A DNA stretch of 64,000 nucleotides from Ruegeria sp. ANG-S4 (GTDB lineage: Bacteria > Pseudomonadota > Alphaproteobacteria > Rhodobacterales > Rhodobacteraceae): NCBI RefSeq assembly GCF_000814005.1, contig NZ_JWLK01000005.1:806001-870000 (forward strand). Reading direction: 5' to 3'. The translations under genes and the position numbers were made by a program. Shown piece after piece: positions 18,474-28,589 of this stretch. Within the stretch, counting starts at the first letter, position 1. Every line of letters begins with the position of its first letter. Below the pieces are notes generated by a model. That model did not search any database. It saw only the letters and a list, made by a program, of their open reading frames with translations, and was not told the origin of the DNA.

Positions 18474-18919
18474 CCGCCGCACTCCGCCTTGCGCGCCCCG
18501 ATGATCTGGACCGACTGATGAATTTGGTCGCGGCCTTTCATGACGAATCCGGCATTGAACAAGACCAGGAGAGCCGACGCGCAGCTTTGTCGCCCCTTTT
18601 GGAAGGGATTCCCCACGGCTGCATCTACCTGATTGGTCCAGGCCGCGCGCCGTTGGGTTACATCATCCTGACATTCGGCTGGTCGGTGGAATTTGGCGGC
18701 ATGGACGCTTTTGTCGATGAAATCTACATCCGACCCGCCGTTCGCGGACGCGGAATCGCCACCGAAGTTCTGCATGATCTGCCAAAGGCTCTTGCGGATG
18801 CCGGATTGATGGCGCTGCACCTTGAGGTCGACCGCACCAACGAGGCCGCGCACAAGTTGTACATTCGGTCAGGCTTCAAGCCGCGCGACCGCTACATGCT
18901 GATGAGCAAAAAGCTTTAG
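18470..18919 (+). CDS. GNAT-family N-acetyltransferase
   Basis: A 149-aa acetyl-CoA-dependent N-acetyltransferase of unknown substrate. The GNAT core is clear: beta-strand 4 with FVDEIYIRPAVRG, the acetyl-CoA pyrophosphate loop RGRGIATEVL, and the final NEAAHKLYIRSGFKPRD segment. The ATG follows GGAAAG. Its stop codon overlaps by 4 bases the 3' end of a small lipoprotein gene on the opposite strand. Confidence 0.92.
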   Translation: MTAALRLARPDDLDRLMNLVAAFHDESGIEQDQESRRAALSPLLEGIPHGCIYLIGPGRAPLGYIILTFGWSVEFGGMDAFVDEIYIRPAVRGRGIATEVLHDLPKALADAGLMALHLEVDRTNEAAHKLYIRSGFKPRDRYMLMSKKL

Positions 18920-19083
18920 CGAGACTCGCCGCGGAAAATCAGACCGGGGTTGTACATTTCCTGCACCGGGTCGTTCTGTGACACTTCCATCCCGGTAATC
19001 GGATAAGTTCCCGGGCCCGAGCAGGCGGCCAGAAAACCAACGGAAACAACTGAAACTACGAGAAGGAATTTTGAGGCGGACAT
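18916..19083 (-). CDS. Small lipoprotein (55 aa)
   Basis: A short gene found by reading the minus strand. It starts with ATG after a strong AGAAAGGAG site at good spacing. The product is a typical lipoprotein: a short basic start, a hydrophobic core and the lipobox LAAC with Cys21. The mature part is only 35 residues (SGPGTYPITGMEVSQND, then QEMYNPGLIFRGESR). The residues after the Cys do not include Asp at +2, so outer-membrane sorting is expected by the E. coli rule. Function is unknown. It converges on the acetyltransferase with a 4-base overlap. Confidence 0.75.
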   Translation of the reverse strand: MSASKFLLVVSVVSVGFLAACSGPGTYPITGMEVSQNDPVQEMYNPGLIFRGESR

Positions 19084-19213
19084 CGCGTTCTCCTTTCTGC
19101 AATGCAGTCAGGCTAACGTCCACGTAAAGGTCTATATATGAACAAGTTCACACATAAGCATGCTTTGTGTGATGTTTTTCACCAATTCAGATAAAAAGAC
19201 GGAATTGTCTACG

Positions 19214-19528
19214 TTAAAGACAATTCTGTTTCATGCCCCGTTCCATTCTGCTGAACTGTTTTTTGACCCTTTTGGGATTCGGCAAAGCGTTTAACTGATC
19301 CGTTACGTTCTCTCCGGTGTACCAGGATTTGAACAGAAGTTCCTTGATATCGTCATCCAGAATCTGATCGGCCACCTGATAGGTGCACAGACATTCCTCC
19401 ATGGTGATTTGGCCACTGGGATCGGTATCAACCATCACCTGGCATGTGGCCTGCGGCGTGGGCGCGGCTAATGCAATCTGGGGCAGCAACAAGACGGCCG
19501 CGCAGCCAAAAAAGTGTTTAATCGTCAT
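19214..19528 (-). CDS. Small exported protein of unknown function
   Basis: A 104-aa product with a signal peptide (MTIKHFFGCAAVLLLPQIALA) and a mature part with four cysteines (TCQVMV, EECLCTY and the C-terminal NCL), suggesting a disulfide-bonded periplasmic protein. The ATG at 19528 is chosen over one 21 bases upstream because GAGGA lies 7 bases before it and the signal peptide then begins properly. I do not recognise a family. Downstream, a 9-bp inverted repeat (GAATTGTCT) overlaps its 3' end. Confidence 0.72.
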   Translation of the reverse strand: MTIKHFFGCAAVLLLPQIALAAPTPQATCQVMVDTDPSGQITMEECLCTYQVADQILDDDIKELLFKSWYTGENVTDQLNALPNPKRVKKQFSRMERGMKQNCL

Positions 19529-19693
19529 TGGAACATCCTCGTTAAGCAATCATACCACGTGCTTGCGCCAGAGTTCCGTCCACCTCCGGGCATTGCCAAC
19601 CGAGCTTACCCCATTCGCGGGTTCGCGCCCAATAGTCTTGTTTACCGCGGGGCTCGAAACCTTTGACATTGAACAAAGCAATTGGCGTGTTGC

Positions 19694-19730
19694 ACAAAAA
19701 AACCGGCCCCCTGAAGCAGAAGCCGGTTCC
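19694..19730 (-). terminator. Rho-independent terminator of eno
   Basis: On the minus strand a stem of AACCGGC-type arms (19701-19707 with 19722-19728) is followed by a run of seven T residues, 23 bp after the eno stop codon. The 165 bases between this and the next gene start show nothing else. Confidence 0.8.
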
Positions 19731-19750
19731 AAATTCTCGCTACGTTAGGC

Positions 19751-21064
<1,314 letters not shown>

Positions 21065-21098
21065 TCATAGCATCACATTGCAAAAAGTAAACCGCTCG

Positions 21099-21112
21099 TG
21101 TTATCGCTAACA
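21099..21112. promoter_or_regulatory. LacI-family operator upstream of eno (CceR/PckR type)
   Basis: The 14-base palindrome TGTTATCGCTAACA has the central CG and TGTTA/TAACA half-sites of LacI-family operators. In alphaproteobacteria the regulators CceR (Rhodobacter) and PckR (Sinorhizobium) are reported, as I recall, to bind this type of site upstream of central carbon genes including eno. It lies 71 bp before the eno start codon. Assignment to that regulator is inference from motif and target gene. Confidence 0.65.
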
Positions 21113-21173
21113 GGCGGATTGACGGGCCCAATGCAACGTTCGACAGATGTTTGCGCAAAACTGCGACGATCCG

Positions 21174-22055
21174 TCAGACTGTAACCGCCGTCTCTCGTGC
21201 AAGCCTGCGCTCACGCAGAAATGTGTACATACCCGAACTGATGATCAACGCCGCACCGGCCAATGTCATAAGATCCGGTCGCTCGCCGAACATCAGCATC
21301 CCGGCGGCAATGGAAAACACCAACCGAGTGTATCGGAACGGCGTCAGGGCCGAGGCTTCGCCAATCCGCATAGCCGTCACAATCCCATAGTAGCCGAGAA
21401 CACCAAACCCGATGGCTCCGATAAAGGGGCCGATCTGCGCGGATTGCAGCGGCACGATGGGTTGGGCGAACATCACCATGAGAACCACGCCGGCCAGAGT
21501 CACCGCGATATACGCCTGAAAGGCAACAACGGACGAGGCAATGCGTACGTCCAGCCGCCGCGTGATCAGATCCCGCGCGGCGATGGCAAAGACCGAGACG
21601 ACGACAAACAGCGACTCGGGTTGGAACCCCTCCAGCCCCGGACGAATGATCATCAGAACGCCAACAAATCCGACGCCAATAGCGCTCCACCTGCGCCAAC
21701 CGACATGCTCACCCAGAAACAGGGCCGCCCCCATCGTCACCGCAAGCGGCATGGCCTGAAACACTGCGGCGACCGTCGACAACTCGACCAGCGACAAGGC
21801 GGTAACGAATGTAATCGCACCAAAGGCTTCGGTCGCGGCGCGTGCTATCGGCAGCGGCTTCCATGCCAACGGATCAAACACGGATTTGCGCGTGGCAATG
21901 GCCATGATCAGAAAAATCAGGCCGCAAACCAAACCCAAAGCGACCAAAATCTGCCCGGTCGGCACCGTGACAGACAAATGCTTGATGAACATATCTTCCA
22001 GCGCGAAAGCCGCCATCGAGCCGACAATCAGCAATATGCCGTTAACGTTGTTCAT
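21174..22055 (-). CDS. EamA/DMT-family transporter
   Basis: A 293-aa integral membrane protein of the drug/metabolite transporter superfamily with two EamA repeats of five helices each (about residues 1-135 and 140-285). Conserved features include the first-helix NGILLIVGSMAAFALEDMFIKH and the end-of-repeat LGEHVGWRRW and FGERPDLMTLAGAALI segments. The ATG at 22055 is preferred to an in-frame TTG 15 bases upstream. The substrate cannot be inferred. It lies on the same strand as the Fur-family gene, 134 bp downstream of it. Confidence 0.9.
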   Translation of the reverse strand: MNNVNGILLIVGSMAAFALEDMFIKHLSVTVPTGQILVALGLVCGLIFLIMAIATRKSVFDPLAWKPLPIARAATEAFGAITFVTALSLVELSTVAAVFQAMPLAVTMGAALFLGEHVGWRRWSAIGVGFVGVLMIIRPGLEGFQPESLFVVVSVFAIAARDLITRRLDVRIASSVVAFQAYIAVTLAGVVLMVMFAQPIVPLQSAQIGPFIGAIGFGVLGYYGIVTAMRIGEASALTPFRYTRLVFSIAAGMLMFGERPDLMTLAGAALIISSGMYTFLRERRLARETAVTV

Positions 22056-22189
22056 CCGAGTGTCCGTCAATGCAGGCGCCGGTCACGCCTATTTCAAGCA
22101 CCTGAACCGTAACTTAAGCGACAGCGCAAGCTGTATTGCGACAGGACGCATGAATTGGCGTGCGATACCAAATCGCGGTTTGTGATGGA

Positions 22190-22603
22190 TCAGTCCTGCT
22201 TTAGCGGCACACCATACAGCTCCAGCCGGTGGCCCTTCAGCTTGTACCCCAGCTTCGCCGCGATCTTTTCCTGAAGCGCTTCGATCTCGGGATCGACAAA
22301 TTCGATCACTTCACCAGACTGCACATCAATAAGATGGTCGTGATGATCGCGCTCGGCATCCTCGTACCGGGCTCTGCCGTCGCCAAACTCGTGCCGCTCG
22401 AGAATCCCGGCCTCTTCGAACAGTTTTACCGTCCGGTAAACAGTGGCAATTGAAATCCCCGAATCCTCGGCTGAGGCGCGCGCATAAAGCTCTTCAACAT
22501 CCGGGTGGTCCTCGCTTTGTTGCAACACATGCGCAATGGTGCGGCGTTGGCCTGTCATACGCAGGCCCTTGGCTTCGCACCTGGCGATGATCGTATCGGA
22601 CAT
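22190..22603 (-). CDS. fur: Fur-family metalloregulator (Fur/Mur)
   Basis: A 137-aa DNA-binding metalloregulator. The winged-helix domain is visible (LRMTGQRRTIAHVLQ, then ISIATVYRTVKLFEEAGI), followed by the metal-sensing region DAERDHHDHLIDVQSGEVIEF. The CxxC pairs of zinc-structured Fur proteins are absent. In alphaproteobacteria such Fur homologues often act as manganese regulators (Mur), while iron control falls to Irr and RirA. So Mn2+ is a likely co-repressor here, by inference. It is not Irr: the heme-binding GCP-type motif is missing. Confidence 0.9.
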   Translation of the reverse strand: MSDTIIARCEAKGLRMTGQRRTIAHVLQQSEDHPDVEELYARASAEDSGISIATVYRTVKLFEEAGILERHEFGDGRARYEDAERDHHDHLIDVQSGEVIEFVDPEIEALQEKIAAKLGYKLKGHRLELYGVPLKQD

Positions 22604-22691
22604 TGTGACCCCCCGGCGATTGTTCGGGCTTCTGTCTTAATAGGTCTGGGTCGGTTTCGCCACAGCCGATTTATGGGCGCAGTATGCGACA

Positions 22692-23396
22692 CTAGGCAGC
22701 GCGCTGCAGATCCGCCCAAATCGGTAGGTGGTCCGACGCGATATGCGCAGGCCGAACGTCGTGGACCCCGTGCCCACTGGCTTTCAGGCCCTGCCCCAAG
22801 GCAATCCGATCCAATGCGCCCAGCGGTTGCGCAGCCGGAAAGCTGGGCACAGGTGGCAGGAACCGCATATCAGGCGCCAGATGATCCAGCACCGGCTGAC
22901 GCGACCATTCGTTGAAATCCCCTGCCCAAACGGTCGGCATCTGTTCAAGATCGGAGTCGCATCTGCGGATATGCGTTATCTGTTGTCTGCGGGAAGCCGG
23001 CAAAAGCCCAAGATGCATGCCCATGACACGCAACGGACCTATTTGAGTGTCGAATTCCGCGCGTACGGCACCGCGGGGTTCGAAACCCGGCAGATCGTGA
23101 TGCCCGGTTTTCCGAACGTTGATCCTGTCCCCCCGCCAGATCACGGCGTTGCCGTGCCATCCCAGGCTGCCTGCGCCCCCCAAATCGACGACCTGCCATC
23201 CGGCCTCATCCAACATGAAATGCGGCAGCGCGGCCGGACGCGGCGGCAACCGTTTGTCCGCCTCTTGCAACACCACGATATCGGCACGCAGACCTGCCAA
23301 CACCTGCATGATGCGCTGCGGCTGGCGGCGGAAATCCAACCCGACGCATTTCTGGATGTTGTAACTGGCGATGCGAAGGGTCGGCGTGGAATTCAT
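22692..23396 (-). CDS. Endonuclease/exonuclease/phosphatase-family protein
   Basis: A 234-aa metal-dependent phosphodiesterase-fold protein. EEP motifs are present: RIASYNIQKCVG at the start, VVLQEAD (catalytic Glu), VMGMHLGLL, WAGDFNEWS (Asp/Asn) and the terminal ASDHLPIWADL with the catalytic His. The target, nucleic acid or phospholipid, is unknown. The ATG at 23396 is chosen; an in-frame TTG 21 bases upstream is possible. It diverges from the cyclase-FHA gene across about 215 bp. Confidence 0.9.
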   Translation of the reverse strand: MNSTPTLRIASYNIQKCVGLDFRRQPQRIMQVLAGLRADIVVLQEADKRLPPRPAALPHFMLDEAGWQVVDLGGAGSLGWHGNAVIWRGDRINVRKTGHHDLPGFEPRGAVRAEFDTQIGPLRVMGMHLGLLPASRRQQITHIRRCDSDLEQMPTVWAGDFNEWSRQPVLDHLAPDMRFLPPVPSFPAAQPLGALDRIALGQGLKASGHGVHDVRPAHIASDHLPIWADLQRAA

Positions 23397-23574
23397 GGCA
23401 ACCGGGCAAATGTTCAAAGCCCAACAGTGCCATGCCCAGATTTTGGCGCAACCAGATTCTCAATCGGGATTGGCGATTTGATCCAATTGCGAAGATCAGA
23501 CGGGTTTCTGAACACGAATTAACCTTAAAGTGCCTCAGGAAAACGTAAATTGCGTGTACAGAGCAAACAGTGCC

Positions 23575-23590
23575 GTTAAAGTGCTCTTAA
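23575..23590. promoter_or_regulatory. CtrA-type box upstream of the cyclase-FHA gene
   Basis: GTTAA, seven bases, then TTAA is the reverse complement of the CtrA full site TTAA-N7-TTAAC. It lies 20 bp before the GTG start of the cyclase-FHA gene, close to or over the probable promoter. CtrA in Rhodobacterales controls motility, gene transfer agents and signalling genes. Binding here is inference from the motif alone. Confidence 0.5.
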
Positions 23591-23610
23591 ACAGGACCTG
23601 AGGATCATTC

Positions 23611-24522
23611 GTGGATACCACATTCGCTACCCTGGTGATTGCTGACATTTCGGGGAGCACACCGCTTTACAAAGCGGTGGGCGATGGTGAAGCCCAGCGA
23701 TTGATCCAAATGGAACTGGACCGGCTGCGCCGTGTCCTGCGGGAACATGGGGGCACGCAGGTGGGACAGAAAGGCGATGATGTTCTGAGCTACTTTCTCG
23801 ATCCCAACGCAGCCCTGAATGCCGCGTTGAACCTGATCGAAGGGTCATCGGAAACCTCGCTGTCGGTACATGTGGGCGTGCATTGTGGGCCCATCGTGAT
23901 CGCCGAAAAGGGCGTTTATGGTGAAGCCGTCAACGTCACCGCACGCCTTGCCACGGCTGCCAACCCCGGTGAAGCCTGCGTGAGCGACGGGGTCGCAGAG
24001 ATGCTGCAGATCGAATTGCGCCGGATGCTGAAACCGTTGGGGCGGCTCAACCTCAAGGGACTGACCGAGCAATTCATGGCGCATTCGCTTATCAGCCCCG
24101 CAATGGACCCTTTCACCCAGACGCGGCTGCCCTTGTCCTATGGCCGAAACGAAGATCATTGGAAAAGTGCTGAAAGGCTGACACTTGTCCTCAGCCACGA
24201 GGAACGATCCTGGCGATGCCACGACAATGGTGAGCTAAAGATTGGCCGGTCGCCGGACTGTGATGTGGTGCTGACCCAACCCTGGGTCTCGCGCCTTCAT
24301 GCCGTTCTCAGCATGAAGGATGGCAAGTTGATCCTGTCGGATCGCAGCACGTCCGGTACGTATGTGAAATCCGAGGCGGGCCGCGAAATCCAGTTGAAAC
24401 GCGAATCCGTTATGCTGGCGGACAGCGGGCTCATCTCACCAACGCTGCCGATCGAGCATTCCGAAGCGTGCCTGCAGTTTGAAATTCTGGGCCGTCGTCA
24501 GGTGCCGCAAAACGTCGCCTGA
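23611..24522 (+). CDS. Class III nucleotide cyclase-like protein with C-terminal FHA domain
   Basis: A 303-aa soluble protein. Residues 5-165 form a class III cyclase homology domain: metal-binding Asp12 (VIADISG) and Asp56 (GQKGDDV), and the transition-state pair Asn108 and Arg112 (AVNVTARL). The two positions that select adenine, normally Lys and Asp, are Gly52 and Gly101, so ATP cyclisation cannot be assumed. Residues about 205-255 form an FHA phosphothreonine-binding domain ([28 protein letters not shown]), in which the usual Asn is Ser. The GTG start follows GAGGAT. The 3' end overlaps selO by 25 bases tail to tail. Confidence 0.9.
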   Translation: MDTTFATLVIADISGSTPLYKAVGDGEAQRLIQMELDRLRRVLREHGGTQVGQKGDDVLSYFLDPNAALNAALNLIEGSSETSLSVHVGVHCGPIVIAEKGVYGEAVNVTARLATAANPGEACVSDGVAEMLQIELRRMLKPLGRLNLKGLTEQFMAHSLISPAMDPFTQTRLPLSYGRNEDHWKSAERLTLVLSHEERSWRCHDNGELKIGRSPDCDVVLTQPWVSRLHAVLSMKDGKLILSDRSTSGTYVKSEAGREIQLKRESVMLADSGLISPTLPIEHSEACLQFEILGRRQVPQNVA

Positions 24523-25916
24523 ACAACCTCGTCGTCCGCTGGCGGACGCTTCAGATCCTCGGCGTCAGCCTGATCATCGTATGGGCGTTCAAGAACAGCA
24601 TTCAAACGGTTGAAAGGGGTGTAGTCCCCCGCCACTGCGGCCTGAATCATCTGCTCAACCCGATGGTTTCGCGGTATGAACGCGGGGTTCACAGACAGCG
24701 TGACGTCGATCGGAGCCTTTTCGCGTTCCAACCGCGCGCGCCATCCGTCTGACCATGTGTCATACGCTTCGGGATCGAGGAACTGATCGCGGGCCTTGTC
24801 AGAGCCCAATGCCCGGAATGTGTTTGTGAAATCTGCCCGGTTTTGCGCCATACGTGTCAAAAGGTCCGAAATCAGCGACAGATCGTCATCCTCTGCCGTC
24901 ACGAGGCCGATTTTGGCCCGGAACCTGTCCAACCAGTGCTGTTGCATCAGGTCCGGCATTTCGTGGACGATTTCGGTCGCCTCTTCCACGGCACGGTCTT
25001 TGTCGTCCATTTGCTGGATCAGGGCTGTTGCCAGTTGCGCGATATTCCAAACGGCAATTTCAGGCTGGTTCGAATAGGCATAGCGCCCCATCCGGTCAAT
25101 CGAACTGTAGACCGTGTTGGGGTGGTAGGCGTCCATGAACGCGCAAGGACCATAATCAATGGTTTCACCGGCAATTGAACAATTGTCGGTATTCATGACC
25201 CCGTGGATGAATCCAACGCTCATCCATTGAGGGATCAAGCGGGCCTGGGCATCGCGAACAGATCGCAGCAGCCCCATTGGGCCGCGGGCATCCGGATAGT
25301 GACGCGCTAGGGCATAGTCCGTCAGCGTCCTGAGACCATCCAATTGCCCGCGGGCGGCAAAGATCTGAAACGTGCCCACACGCAGATGGCTTTGCGCAAC
25401 GCGGGTCAACACAGCGCCGGGCATCGGCCCTTCACGAAGAACGATTTCCCCGGTTTCCACAGCCGCAAGGGCGCGCGTCGTGGGAATGCCAAGACCATGC
25501 ATGGCCTCGGACACAACATATTCCCGCAACACCGGCCCCAGCCACGCGCGTCCATCGCCCTGACGGGAAAACGGTGTCGGGCCTGACCCCTTCAACTGGA
25601 TGTCGCGCCGAACACCGTCGGTGCCCACCGTCTCTCCCAGCAACACCGCGCGGCCATCGCCCAGTTGAGGATTGTAGTGCCCAAACTGATGACCGGAATA
25701 AAGCTGCGCCAAAGGCTCCGCCCCTTCGGGCAGAGCATTGCCCGCAAAGGCTTCGGCCATCTCAGTCACGTCCCCCGGTGTCACGCGCAAGATACGGGCC
25801 AGGTCAGCGTTGAAAGCGACCAGACGGGGCGCACGAACTGGAACCGGAGCCTGCCGCGCGTAAAACACGTTGGGAAGGCGGGCATAAGTGTTGTCAAAAG
25901 GGATCGTCAGGGTCAT
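24498..25916 (-). CDS. selO: Protein adenylyltransferase SelO
   Basis: SelO (YdiU/UPF0061) is a pseudokinase-fold enzyme that transfers AMP from ATP to protein hydroxyl groups and is linked to redox stress responses. The 472-aa product has the conserved [42 protein letters not shown] with the catalytic lysine region, and the metal-binding [23 protein letters not shown]. The C-terminus ends FCGT, with a cysteine in the place where eukaryotic SelO has selenocysteine. Length is typical. It overlaps the convergent cyclase-FHA gene by 25 bases. Confidence 0.94.
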   Translation of the reverse strand: MTLTIPFDNTYARLPNVFYARQAPVPVRAPRLVAFNADLARILRVTPGDVTEMAEAFAGNALPEGAEPLAQLYSGHQFGHYNPQLGDGRAVLLGETVGTDGVRRDIQLKGSGPTPFSRQGDGRAWLGPVLREYVVSEAMHGLGIPTTRALAAVETGEIVLREGPMPGAVLTRVAQSHLRVGTFQIFAARGQLDGLRTLTDYALARHYPDARGPMGLLRSVRDAQARLIPQWMSVGFIHGVMNTDNCSIAGETIDYGPCAFMDAYHPNTVYSSIDRMGRYAYSNQPEIAVWNIAQLATALIQQMDDKDRAVEEATEIVHEMPDLMQQHWLDRFRAKIGLVTAEDDDLSLISDLLTRMAQNRADFTNTFRALGSDKARDQFLDPEAYDTWSDGWRARLEREKAPIDVTLSVNPAFIPRNHRVEQMIQAAVAGDYTPFNRLNAVLERPYDDQADAEDLKRPPADDEVVQATFCGT

Positions 25917-26002
25917 GCGGCAAACATATGGCCTGTTCTCACGATTGCCATAGCGGATTGGCGCCCGCCGTGCATAATCCCATCAAGACAGAAGGACAGG
26001 CC

Positions 26003-26422
26003 ATGACACCACAACAAATCATCGAGCATCTGGCATTGCAAAAACACCCCGAAGGCGGTTGGTTTCGTGAAACATGGCGTGCCGATAATCCCGGGCGTGC
26101 CACAGGCACCTGCATTTACTTTCTGCTGCAGGCGAACGAACGCAGCCATTGGCACAAGGTCGACGCCACCGAGATCTGGCTGTACAACGCCGGCGCGCCT
26201 TTGGTTCTGTCGCTCGCCGAAACCGAGGCGGGCCCGGCTGAGGATCACCTGCTGACGCCCGACCTGACCAAAGGTTTTCCTCAGCTCATCGTTCCCAAAG
26301 GGCATTGGCAGGCGGCCCGCAGTACCGGTGATTTCACCTTGGTGAGTTGTACGGTTTCGCCGGGGTTCGAATTCGACGGGTTCGTATTGGCCAAACCCGG
26401 ATTTGATATTCCGAGAAAGTGA
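26003..26422 (+). CDS. Cupin-fold protein (DUF985)
   Basis: A 139-aa single-domain cupin of the DUF985/YML079 group, function unknown. Visible features are the N-terminal LALQKHPEGGWFRETW, the NERSHWHKVDATEIWLYNAGAPL strand pair that carries cupin metal-ligand-like His and Glu residues, and the terminal LVSCTVSPGFEFDGF. The ATG at 26003 is the first Met of the conserved domain. Its stop lies 5 bases before the desaturase ATG at 26428, so the two are probably co-transcribed. Confidence 0.9.
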   Translation: MTPQQIIEHLALQKHPEGGWFRETWRADNPGRATGTCIYFLLQANERSHWHKVDATEIWLYNAGAPLVLSLAETEAGPAEDHLLTPDLTKGFPQLIVPKGHWQAARSTGDFTLVSCTVSPGFEFDGFVLAKPGFDIPRK

Positions 26423-26427
26423 CCGCT

Positions 26428-27318
26428 ATGGATCACCGCGCCCTCATCGCTTCAATCCCGCCCGAAACCAAAGACAGGCTTCAAAGGCGGTCGGATCGTG
26501 CGGGCTTGATACATCTTGCGATCTACTTCGGCGCGCTGGCGGCATGTAGCGCCGGAATCGTCGTGAAGATTCCGTTTTGGCCCTTGTTGATGCTGCCGCA
26601 GGGCGTTTTGCTGGTGTTCCTGTTCACGCTCAGCCACGAATGCACGCACAAGACACCGTTCAAATCCGCCTGGATCAACGAAGTTGTCGGGCACCTCGTT
26701 TCGGTACCGATCTGCCTGCCATTCACTTGGTTTCGATATTTCCACCTCGCGCATCACAAGTGGACCAACCACCCGACAAAAGACCCCGAACTTGACGGCA
26801 AACCGCGCCCCGACAATTGGATCAGTCTGGCTGTTTACCTGAGCGGTTGGCCTTATTGGGCGGGTATGGTGCACGTTCTGTTCAGCAATGCACGTGGACA
26901 AATAAACGCCAAGTATCTGCCGATCCGACAACACCGTTCGATTAGGGTAGAGGCCATAGTGCTTTTGGCAGTCTATTTGTTTGCCGCCACTAGTCTGTTG
27001 TTTACGCCCGTGTTGTTCTGGGTCTGGATGTTGCCCGTGATCATCGGACAACCGTTCCTTCGCATTTATTTGTTGGCGGAACACGGGTTGTGCCCGCCCG
27101 TCGCGAACATGCTCGAGAATTCGCGCACCACTTTTACCAATCGGCTGATACGGTTTCTGGCCTGGAACATGCCCTATCACGCGGAACATCACGCGTTTCC
27201 GAACGTGCCGTTTCATCAATTGCCCGCATTTCACGAATGGACCTGTACACATCTGAAGTCCACGTCAGCGGGTTACGCCGAATTCACGGCAGACTACGCG
27301 CGCGCTCTGGAGCGCTGA
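26428..27318 (+). CDS. Membrane fatty acid desaturase
   Basis: An integral membrane di-iron desaturase or hydroxylase of the fatty acid desaturase superfamily. The 296-aa protein carries the three histidine boxes [15 protein letters not shown] and HAEHH, set between four or more hydrophobic helices. Substrate and position of attack are not evident. I place the start at the ATG (MDHRALIAS); a GTG nine bases earlier overlaps the cupin stop and cannot be excluded. The last 35 bases overlap anmK on the opposite strand. Confidence 0.9.
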   Translation: MDHRALIASIPPETKDRLQRRSDRAGLIHLAIYFGALAACSAGIVVKIPFWPLLMLPQGVLLVFLFTLSHECTHKTPFKSAWINEVVGHLVSVPICLPFTWFRYFHLAHHKWTNHPTKDPELDGKPRPDNWISLAVYLSGWPYWAGMVHVLFSNARGQINAKYLPIRQHRSIRVEAIVLLAVYLFAATSLLFTPVLFWVWMLPVIIGQPFLRIYLLAEHGLCPPVANMLENSRTTFTNRLIRFLAWNMPYHAEHHAFPNVPFHQLPAFHEWTCTHLKSTSAGYAEFTADYARALER

Positions 27319-28426
27319 CGATACCCCCGCCGACCAGCGCTCTGACCCCCGTCGTTCCGGGGCAGGTCGTCGGCAGACCGCGGGCGACGCGCACGGCGAG
27401 GTAGGCAAAGGCCTGCGCTTCCAGCATGTCGCCATCCAGCCCGACCGCTTCGACCGGTTCCACAGGGCAATCAAGAGCAACACGCAGCATTTCCATCAGA
27501 ACAGGGTTCTTCCGGCCGCCACCGGTGACCAGCACACGGCTGGGCGGTTTTGGACAATGCTCCATCCCTTGGGTGACACCGGCTGCACACATGGCCGTCA
27601 GTGTTGCGACGGCATCCGAGTCGTTCAGCTCTTTCACCAACCCTACCATCTCGGCAAAGTCGTTCCTGTCCAGCGATTTGGGCGGCATCTTGGAAAAGAA
27701 CGGCTCGGCCAAAAACAGCTCGAGCGCGCCTGTTTCTACGGTCCCGCCCCGGGCGACTGCGCCATCGCGGTCCATTGCCTGCCCCAGCCTTGCTTGCATC
27801 AGATCATCGACGGGTGCATTCGCTGGCCCGGTGTCAAAGGCCAAAAGTGCGCCGGGGTCCTCGGGCCGCTCAAAAGCCGGGTCGACATAGGTCAGGTTCC
27901 CCACCCCACCGAGGTTCAGAAAGCACAGCGGCTTTTCAGCCCCGATCCACTTTGCGCAGGCAAAGTGAAAGAACGGGGCCAGCGGAGCCCCCTCGCCCCC
28001 CAACGCCACATCGTCGCTGCGGAAATCCCAGACCACCGGCAGACCCAATGCCTGAGACAACCAAACTCCGTCGCCAACCTGCAAAGTTCCGCGTCCGCGC
28101 GGTTCATGGGCCAGGGTCTGACCATGAAAGCCGATCAGGTCAACGTCTTCGAACTCTGAAAGCGCTTCGGCATGCGCGCGCGTCACCAAGTCAGCGGCGT
28201 TATCGACGTCCGGGCCATGCCAAAGCCCCAACGCCGCGCGCAAAGCGGAACGCTCTTCATCGTCATAGGCACGATAGCTGCTTTGGCCGAAGCCAATAAT
28301 AGAGTGCCCGTCGGTTTCGACCACGGCAGCGTCCACACCATCCAAGGACGTACCCGACATGGCCCCCAACGACCTGACCGCACCTGATTTGCTGATCGCC
28401 CTGCCCACGTTGCCCTCTTCAGCCAT
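27284..28426 (-). CDS. anmK: Anhydro-N-acetylmuramic acid kinase
   Basis: AnmK phosphorylates and opens 1,6-anhydro-MurNAc released from the cell wall, giving MurNAc-6-phosphate in the recycling pathway. The 380-aa protein has the N-terminal [16 protein letters not shown], the [10 protein letters not shown] active-site region, [23 protein letters not shown], and the ATP-binding [12 protein letters not shown] with [16 protein letters not shown]. The ATG at 28426 gives the standard N-terminus. It diverges from tyrS, an order common in Rhodobacteraceae, and pairs functionally with nagZ at 42.7 kb. Confidence 0.96.
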   Translation of the reverse strand: MAEEGNVGRAISKSGAVRSLGAMSGTSLDGVDAAVVETDGHSIIGFGQSSYRAYDDEERSALRAALGLWHGPDVDNAADLVTRAHAEALSEFEDVDLIGFHGQTLAHEPRGRGTLQVGDGVWLSQALGLPVVWDFRSDDVALGGEGAPLAPFFHFACAKWIGAEKPLCFLNLGGVGNLTYVDPAFERPEDPGALLAFDTGPANAPVDDLMQARLGQAMDRDGAVARGGTVETGALELFLAEPFFSKMPPKSLDRNDFAEMVGLVKELNDSDAVATLTAMCAAGVTQGMEHCPKPPSRVLVTGGGRKNPVLMEMLRVALDCPVEPVEAVGLDGDMLEAQAFAYLAVRVARGLPTTCPGTTGVRALVGGGIVSAPERARSLP

Positions 28427-28589
28427 TGTACACCCTTGAATTCGGGCTCTGGGCACAACCTGCACGGTAATGTATCGCCAATACAAGACACATCATGCGC
28501 GAGCGGTGTCTTTATTGGAAATCGTGCCTTTTCCTTGTCTCTGGCGCCGCCTATACAGTGCCCCGCAACATGAAACCAAAGGGCACGAT

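Noticed and set aside
21147-22112. 321-aa plus-strand frame opposite the EamA transporter
   Set aside because: Antisense shadow without any conserved segment.
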